Assembly: GCA_002506425.1 (NCBI GenBank)
Contig: DAXO01000003.1
Location: 1-11,434, forward strand
Reading direction: 5' to 3'
DNA: 11,434 nt
Source: Methanomassiliicoccaceae archaeon UBA480
Lineage (GTDB): Archaea; Thermoplasmatota; Thermoplasmata; Methanomassiliicoccales; Methanomethylophilaceae
The notes under the pieces were generated by a model. That model searched no databases. It was not told the DNA's origin and worked only from the letters and a program-made list of their open reading frames with translations. The position numbers and the translations under genes were made by a program. Every line of letters starts with the position of its first letter. Position 1 is the first letter of the stretch. Below are positions 8,004-11,434 of this stretch, in pieces.

Positions 8004-8294
8004 TCAGCTCTCCAGTATCCCTGCGATGCCGGAGACCTCGAAGACCTCTCTGACGAGCCCCGCGGCGTTCACTATGTGCACGTTCTGCGCGCCCTTCCTC
8101 GATCTTATGGTCATTATCGACCTGATCCCGGCGCTCGAGATGAACTCGAGCCCCTTCAGGTCCACGGTCACGTCGTCCGCCTTGTCGACAGCGTCCTGCA
8201 CCGCTCTGTTGAAGTCGGGAGCCGTGGTGGTGTTCAGCCTGCCGGCGACCGAGATGACGATTCTCGTGCCGTCGCCTGCTATCTTGACGTCCAT
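8004..8294 (-). CDS. STAS-domain protein, anti-sigma-factor-antagonist type (SpoIIAA/RsbV-like)
   Basis: A 96-residue single STAS domain, the normal size for SpoIIAA/RsbV proteins. These small cytoplasmic proteins bind an RsbW-type kinase when unphosphorylated and are released when phosphorylated on a conserved serine; a SpoIIE/RsbU PP2C enzyme removes the phosphate. Here the opening strand 'IVISVAGRLNTTTAPDF' (12-28) and the 'VDLKGLEFISSAGIRSI' block (44-60) fit the family. Ser53 or Ser54, in ISSAG, is the likely phosphorylation site. The usual Asp before the serine pair is absent, as in many STAS proteins of the 'ISSAG' type. The gene is first in the five-gene operon and has no Shine-Dalgarno site. 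A TATA-like box sits about 25 nt upstream of the ATG, suggesting a leaderless transcript. The next gene, an RsbW-like protein, starts 2 nt downstream. In an archaeon it cannot be regulating a sigma factor, so its final output is open. Confidence 0.94.
   Translation of the reverse strand: MDVKIAGDGTRIVISVAGRLNTTTAPDFNRAVQDAVDKADDVTVDLKGLEFISSAGIRSIMTIRSRKGAQNVHIVNAAGLVREVFEVSGIAGILES
8010..8013 (-). promoter_or_regulatory. Shine-Dalgarno site of the RsbW-GNAT gene
   Basis: GGAG (within GGAGAG) on the minus strand lies 8 nt before the ATG at 8001 and within the last codons of the STAS gene. It decides the start of the RsbW-GNAT gene, whose frame is also open for several hundred nucleotides upstream. 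Confidence 0.65.
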
Positions 8295-8314
8295 GTGTCA
8301 GAATCGTGCGGTGC

Positions 8315-8326
8315 GGATTTAAGAAG
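8315..8326 (-). promoter_or_regulatory. Putative archaeal TATA box for the STAS operon (leaderless start)
   Basis: The minus strand reads CTTCTTAAATCC, with its centre about 25-26 nt upstream of the ATG at 8294. No Shine-Dalgarno-like sequence lies in the 24-nt gap, which fits a leaderless archaeal transcript starting at or next to the ATG. The box overlaps the TAA stop of the upstream ATPase gene. If real, it lets the operon be transcribed independently of that gene and of the phosphatase. Confidence 0.45.
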
Positions 8327-10004
8327 ATAGGTCCGGAGAGTCCCTGTCGACGGTGTGTCCTATCATTACGGACGCCGTATGGCCGCGGAATGCGATGCCT
8401 ACGGCGATATGGGGCTCGCGGATGCTCCGGGAATAATCTTTGGAGGCTATCTGCTCCAGCGCCTTCTCTGACAAAGCCTCCAGATCGGTCTTCCGGTCGT
8501 CGGTGTACTTGAGCTCGATCAGCAGCCCGCAGCCCCCGCCGTCCGATTCGACATAGATGTCGATGAAGCCGTCGCCCGAGCCCAGCTCGTTCTGGTATCT
8601 GAATCCCGAATATCCGAGCAGGGTGGAGAGCACGATCTTGTGGATGCACTCATCGTAGTGGTCTCTCGGAGACATGCCGTCCAATATCCTGTTGAGATCC
8701 GATGTCGCACGGGCGGAGTCGAGGCCGTATATGGAGCGGATGAATGTGGACATCCGCCTCTCGTTGACGACCCTCATCCTGGTCGCCATCAGTCTGAAGG
8801 CCATGAACACCTCCGTGTTGGGAACCATGACGTCGTATTCCCCGTCACCGGCCGGAATCGCTTTGAGGTATCCCGATGTAACCATCAGCGTCAGTACGGC
8901 CTCTTCAAGGTCTTCCTCGTACGGGGATTCCAGGTATCTGAAGTCCAGGTAGGGGTTCAGTCTTGTCCTCATCCGGTTGCTCGGAATTCCCAGCGTCAGA
9001 ACCTCGTCCCTGAATTCGGCAGACGTCCTGTTCAGAGCGTCTGCGATCATCTGCGTGTCCCCGCTGTTGACCCAGTGCGGTTCGAATCCCGGTTTGCCGT
9101 AATAGGCGGCCTCCAGGCATCTCATCACGCTGAACGGGTTGTAGATGTCGCAGCCTCCGAAGCGGTATCCGTCGTAGTATTCGCGTATGCCGTCTATGAG
9201 GCCGGCATCCAGACCGGTGTCGTCGAGCAGCTGTTCGACCTCGCCCTCGTTGAATCCGAAGTATTCGTCGTATCTGCTGTTGAATATGTCGAACTCGTTC
9301 AGATTGTTCAGTCCGCTGAATATGGATTCCTTCGTGATGCGCGATACGCCCGTCATCACAGCGAATCTGTAATGCGTGTCGTTCTTCAGGGCGGATTCCA
9401 GGAACGGCCTCAGATCGGCTGCCAGCTCCCTGTAGTAGCCGTGGATGACGGAGCTGTTCACGGGTTTGTCGTATTCGTCTATGAGTATGACGACCTCTTT
9501 TCCGTAGACGTTCTCTATCCACCTGCAGAGGAGCGGAACCGACGAATAGAATTCGGCGCGGTCCATCTCGCAGTCGATCATCCTGCGATAAAGCGACCTC
9601 TCGTAGCTGCTCAGCAGCGGGCTGTGCTCTATTCTGCGGAATCCGGACGCCGCATCGAACATCATCATCGAGAAGCGCTTGTATGCGGTGGAGTGGGAGG
9701 GCGAGTCGCAATTCGCGAAATTCAGGCGTATGACACAGTACCTGTTGAGATGCTGCTCGTAGCAGTCCGTTCCCGAGATGCGGAGTCTGTCGAACAGATT
9801 CCTGCTGTCGAATCTGCAGTTGAAGAATCTGTCGAGCATGTCGAGATTGGTCGTCTTCCCGAATCTGCGGGGGCGGGTGAACAGGAAGAGACCCTTCTTC
9901 ATCTCGACGATGTCTCTGATGAACAGTGATTTGTCGACGTAGAAGTAATCGCCGCTGACAAGATCCTCGAAACTCGATGACGATGTTAGAAACGATCTCT
10001 CCAT
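8319..10004 (-). CDS. AAA-ATPase-like protein with C-terminal PD-(D/E)XK nuclease domain (DUF1703-type)
   Basis: A 561-residue protein with the layout of the AAA-ATPase_like (PF09820) + PD-(D/E)XK (PF08011) family. The N-terminal 'YFYVDKSLFIRDIVE' (20-34) precedes a Walker A loop RPRRFGKTT (44-52), Walker B VVILIDEYDKP (171-181) and MTGVSRI (217-223). The mid-region has 'YYDGYRFGGCDIYNPFSV' (276-293). The nuclease core is complete: E473, D482 in GFIDIYV, and the E-x-K pair E497/K499 in LLIELKY. The biological role of this family is not firmly known; roles in mobile-element or conflict biology have been suggested. ATG 10004 is preferred over an in-frame ATG at 10076: the protein then opens in the family style, a TATA-like box lies 25 nt upstream, and the 24 extra residues overlap the phosphatase catalytic domain. 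It separates the phosphatase from the STAS gene and is AT-richer than its neighbours (hand counts about 47-50% GC at 9241-9300 and 9781-9840). It ends in TAA. Confidence 0.93.
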   Translation of the reverse strand: MERSFLTSSSSFEDLVSGDYFYVDKSLFIRDIVEMKKGLFLFTRPRRFGKTTNLDMLDRFFNCRFDSRNLFDRLRISGTDCYEQHLNRYCVIRLNFANCDSPSHSTAYKRFSMMMFDAASGFRRIEHSPLLSSYERSLYRRMIDCEMDRAEFYSSVPLLCRWIENVYGKEVVILIDEYDKPVNSSVIHGYYRELAADLRPFLESALKNDTHYRFAVMTGVSRITKESIFSGLNNLNEFDIFNSRYDEYFGFNEGEVEQLLDDTGLDAGLIDGIREYYDGYRFGGCDIYNPFSVMRCLEAAYYGKPGFEPHWVNSGDTQMIADALNRTSAEFRDEVLTLGIPSNRMRTRLNPYLDFRYLESPYEEDLEEAVLTLMVTSGYLKAIPAGDGEYDVMVPNTEVFMAFRLMATRMRVVNERRMSTFIRSIYGLDSARATSDLNRILDGMSPRDHYDECIHKIVLSTLLGYSGFRYQNELGSGDGFIDIYVESDGGGCGLLIELKYTDDRKTDLEALSEKALEQIASKDYSRSIREPHIAVGIAFRGHTASVMIGHTVDRDSPDLSS

Positions 10005-11434
10005 GGTTCGCCATATGCCCGGGTCGATAAAAGGCGGGCCGTCGTTCGGCGACGGCGATCGATACGAGGGTGGCATCGTCTGCGAAGTCGGTGCCTCTTG
10101 AGAACTCCCTGAGACGGTCCGCGACGTGTCCGCAGGGATCGCCTCCGGATCCTCCGAAGCATTCCTCCAGCCTCTCCATGCCGAACTGGTCTCCGGCGGA
10201 ATCCTCGCAGTCGGTGGCGCCGTCGGTGAACATCAGGAGCACATCCTCCCGCTCCAGCCCGAATCCGGACTCCGTGTACTCATGAGGGAGCAGGCCCAGC
10301 ATGGGCCCTCTCTCGACGGGGATCTCGGACACTCCGTCTCTTCTTTTCAGCAGAGGGAACGGATGGCCGGCGGAAGCCATGCGGAATCTCCCGCCTCCGT
10401 CATGCACCGCGACAAGAACGGTCACGAACATGCACGACGCGTTGTCGCGCATCAGTGCCTCGTTGATCTCGGAGAGGCATTCCGCCGGCCCCTTGCCTTC
10501 GGCGAGCCTCTCGTCGATCAGGGTTTTCGCTCTCATCATGAACATGGCCGCGGGTATGCCCTTGTCGGAGACGTCTGCGATGACGATGCCCGTCCTTCCG
10601 TCGCCCATGTCCACGATGCTGTAGAAGTCCCCAGCCACGTCCTTGGCCGGTATCATCACCGCATCGACGTCGAGTCCCGCAGCGGAATCCTGCGAGCCCA
10701 GGGCGGACTCCTGTATCACGCGGGCCGCATCGAGCTCGCGGCGGTATCCGCTGATGCTTATGCTGCCGCTGGTGAGTCTCATCAGAAGGAATAGGCAGAT
10801 CCCGGTGAGGATGCATATCCCCAGGGTGCCGTACATGCCCTGGCGCGTGTAGCTGTCGAAATAGATCTTCATGTACAGCTCCGCGGTGGTCACTGCGAAT
10901 ATCAGAATAGGGATGGGCAGGTATCCGGCCATCTTGCCGTCCGTCCTGTCGATCATCGCCCTCATCCTCCTCGGAAGGACGAACGCCAATGGGACGAAGA
11001 CGGCGGCGGCCATGGCCATGCGGATGAGGGCGGCGGCCTTGAGGTGGTCCAGCGTGAACACGGTGCCGATCGCCAGGGAATAGACGGCATCGGTGGCGGC
11101 CAGGACGGTTATGCATATCGACGAGAACACGAGGGAGACCATCAGCTTCGACGAGAGGGTCCCGCTGTGGCAGATCAGAGTCGTGGCCGTCCATACCGCG
11201 GTGAACGACATCATGCAGATCAGGCCGGTGGTCTCGGTGACGTTGGTGCGGATGCTTCCGAGCAGCGGATGCTCCTCGATCCCGTACAGGAGGTCGACTG
11301 AGACGTAGCTGACGGCGAATGCTAGCGCGAAGGCGGCGATCCATGCAATCGCTGCGAGCAGAGGGCGCCCCCGTCTTCCGAGCGTCAGCCATGTGATGGC
11401 CCCGGTGGCGATGAACGGGAATATCACCGCCGAT
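8905..11434 (-). CDS. Membrane-anchored SpoIIE/RsbU-type PP2C serine phosphatase (5' end outside window; 3' part anomalous)
   Basis: Residues are numbered from the GTG at 11427, but the frame is open to the window edge, so the true start probably lies outside. About six or seven hydrophobic segments (roughly 1-217) are followed by a signalling helix 'ELDAARVIQESALG' (231-244), typical before SpoIIE domains, and a PP2C_SpoIIE domain (about 250-460). Metal-binding acidic residues are present: D267 in GDFYS, D285 and D288 in IADVSDKG, D402 in FTDGATD and D450/D451 in FADDATL. 'SAGHPFPLLKR' (352-362) and 'GPMLGLLP' (374-381) are also family blocks. Such enzymes dephosphorylate STAS proteins, and one lies just downstream (8004-8294). 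The domain is complete by about position 10045, yet the frame stays open to a TGA at 8905. That ~370-residue tail is an out-of-frame reading of the ATPase/nuclease gene and is not believable as protein. Loss of the native end by insertion of that gene, or a sequence error, would explain it. The supported part is about 10045-11434. Confidence 0.8.
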   Translation of the reverse strand, partial: SAVIFPFIATGAITWLTLGRRGRPLLAAIAWIAAFALAFAVSYVSVDLLYGIEEHPLLGSIRTNVTETTGLICMMSFTAVWTATTLICHSGTLSSKLMVSLVFSSICITVLAATDAVYSLAIGTVFTLDHLKAAALIRMAMAAAVFVPLAFVLPRRMRAMIDRTDGKMAGYLPIPILIFAVTTAELYMKIYFDSYTRQGMYGTLGICILTGICLFLLMRLTSGSISISGYRRELDAARVIQESALGSQDSAAGLDVDAVMIPAKDVAGDFYSIVDMGDGRTGIVIADVSDKGIPAAMFMMRAKTLIDERLAEGKGPAECLSEINEALMRDNASCMFVTVLVAVHDGGGRFRMASAGHPFPLLKRRDGVSEIPVERGPMLGLLPHEYTESGFGLEREDVLLMFTDGATDCEDSAGDQFGMERLEECFGGSGGDPCGHVADRLREFSRGTDFADDATLVSIAVAERRPAFYRPGHMANHGEIVSNIVIEFRGSCQRRLLLRRQITVHQRHRRDEEGSLPVHPPPQIREDDQSRHARQILQLQIRQQESVRQTPHLGNGLLRAASQQVLCHTPEFRELRLALPLHRIQALLDDDVRCGVRIPQNRAQPAAEQLREVALSQDDRLRDGPRRILFVGSAPLQVDRERLRKRGRHTHRRIRQTREQLRHPRLLQGAGSRSEAVPGIRPEERHALQIRCDDGRIAHHEGIHIQRTEQSERVRHIQQQIRRILRIQRGRGRTAARRHRSGCRPHRRHTRILRRIPLRRLRHLQPVQRDEMPGGRLLRQTGIRTALGQQRGHADDRRRSEQDVCRIQGRGSDAGNSEQPDEDKTEPLPGLQIPGIPVRGRP
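10026..10033 (-). promoter_or_regulatory. Putative archaeal TATA box for the AAA-ATPase/nuclease gene
   Basis: The minus strand reads CTTTTATC, centred about 25-26 nt upstream of the ATG at 10004, in an otherwise GC-rich context and with no Shine-Dalgarno site before that ATG. The spacing matches the TATA-like box of the STAS gene, which supports both the 10004 start and leaderless transcription. It lies in the stretch immediately after the phosphatase catalytic domain. Confidence 0.45.

Noticed and set aside
990..8294. Bioluminescence operon
   Set aside because: LuxC and LuxE are present, but no luciferase (LuxA/LuxB) or LuxD thioesterase is seen. The reductase set is better read as general aldehyde-forming chemistry.
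8001..8649. Upstream extension of the RsbW-GNAT frame to 8649
   Set aside because: It reads the STAS gene and the end of the ATPase gene out of frame. The ATG at 8001 has a GGAG site and follows the STAS stop by 2 nt.
8640..9929. Plus-strand 429-codon frame opposite the ATPase/nuclease gene
   Set aside because: Antisense shadow; the minus-strand gene has intact Walker and nuclease motifs throughout.
10004..10076. Longer start for the ATPase/nuclease gene at 10076
   Set aside because: The 24 extra residues overlap the coding end of the phosphatase catalytic domain and are not family-like. The TATA-like box at 10026-10033 would fall inside them.

Overview
The window is a compact, GC-rich stretch of what is most likely an archaeal genome, plausibly a host-associated Methanomassiliicoccales/Thermoplasmata methanogen. 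This is inferred, not proven. The clues are two TATA-like boxes centred about 25-26 nt upstream of start codons that lack a Shine-Dalgarno site (leaderless genes), clear GGAG-type sites in front of operon-internal genes, no intact gene ending in TAG, and two AAA-ATPases of families that are abundant in anaerobic gut microbes. A bacterial origin of the central module, or of the whole contig, cannot be excluded.

Layout. 2-1189 (+): an AAA_14/DUF4143 ATPase. Everything else is on the minus strand. Read in the direction of transcription, from high to low coordinates: a membrane-anchored SpoIIE-type PP2C phosphatase running off the right edge (catalytic part about 10045-11434); an AAA-ATPase with a PD-(D/E)XK nuclease domain (8319-10004); then five tightly packed genes. 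These are a STAS anti-sigma-antagonist-like protein (8004-8294), an RsbW-like domain fused to a GNAT-like domain (6571-8001), a LuxE acyl-protein synthetase (5397-6578), a LuxC acyl-CoA reductase fused to a PaaK/LuxE-like adenylating domain (2942-5395), and a MATE transporter fused to an RsbW/SpoIIAB-like kinase domain (990-2945). Junctions of +2, -8, +1 and -4 nt between the five genes indicate a single, translationally coupled operon.

How the genes may work together (inference). The SpoIIE phosphatase, STAS protein and RsbW-like domains are the three parts of a partner-switching signal relay. No sigma factor is present, and archaea have none. The relay sits instead on a complete LuxE-LuxC carboxylic-acid (fatty-acid) reductase set and a multidrug/metabolite exporter. 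The RsbW-like domain fused to the exporter keeps its ATP-binding motifs; the one fused to the GNAT domain has lost several. A plausible reading is a membrane-sensed phosphorylation switch that controls acyl activation/reduction and export of the product.

Oddities. Both ends of the module run into an AAA-ATPase gene with no stop codon of their own. The phosphatase reading frame continues about 1.1 kb out of frame through the nuclease/ATPase gene, and the transporter frame continues 200 nt antisense into the DUF4143 gene. Both ATPase genes look AT-richer than the module, as if they are later arrivals. There is no non-coding stretch over 300 bases, and I saw no tRNA, rRNA, CRISPR array or insertion sequence.
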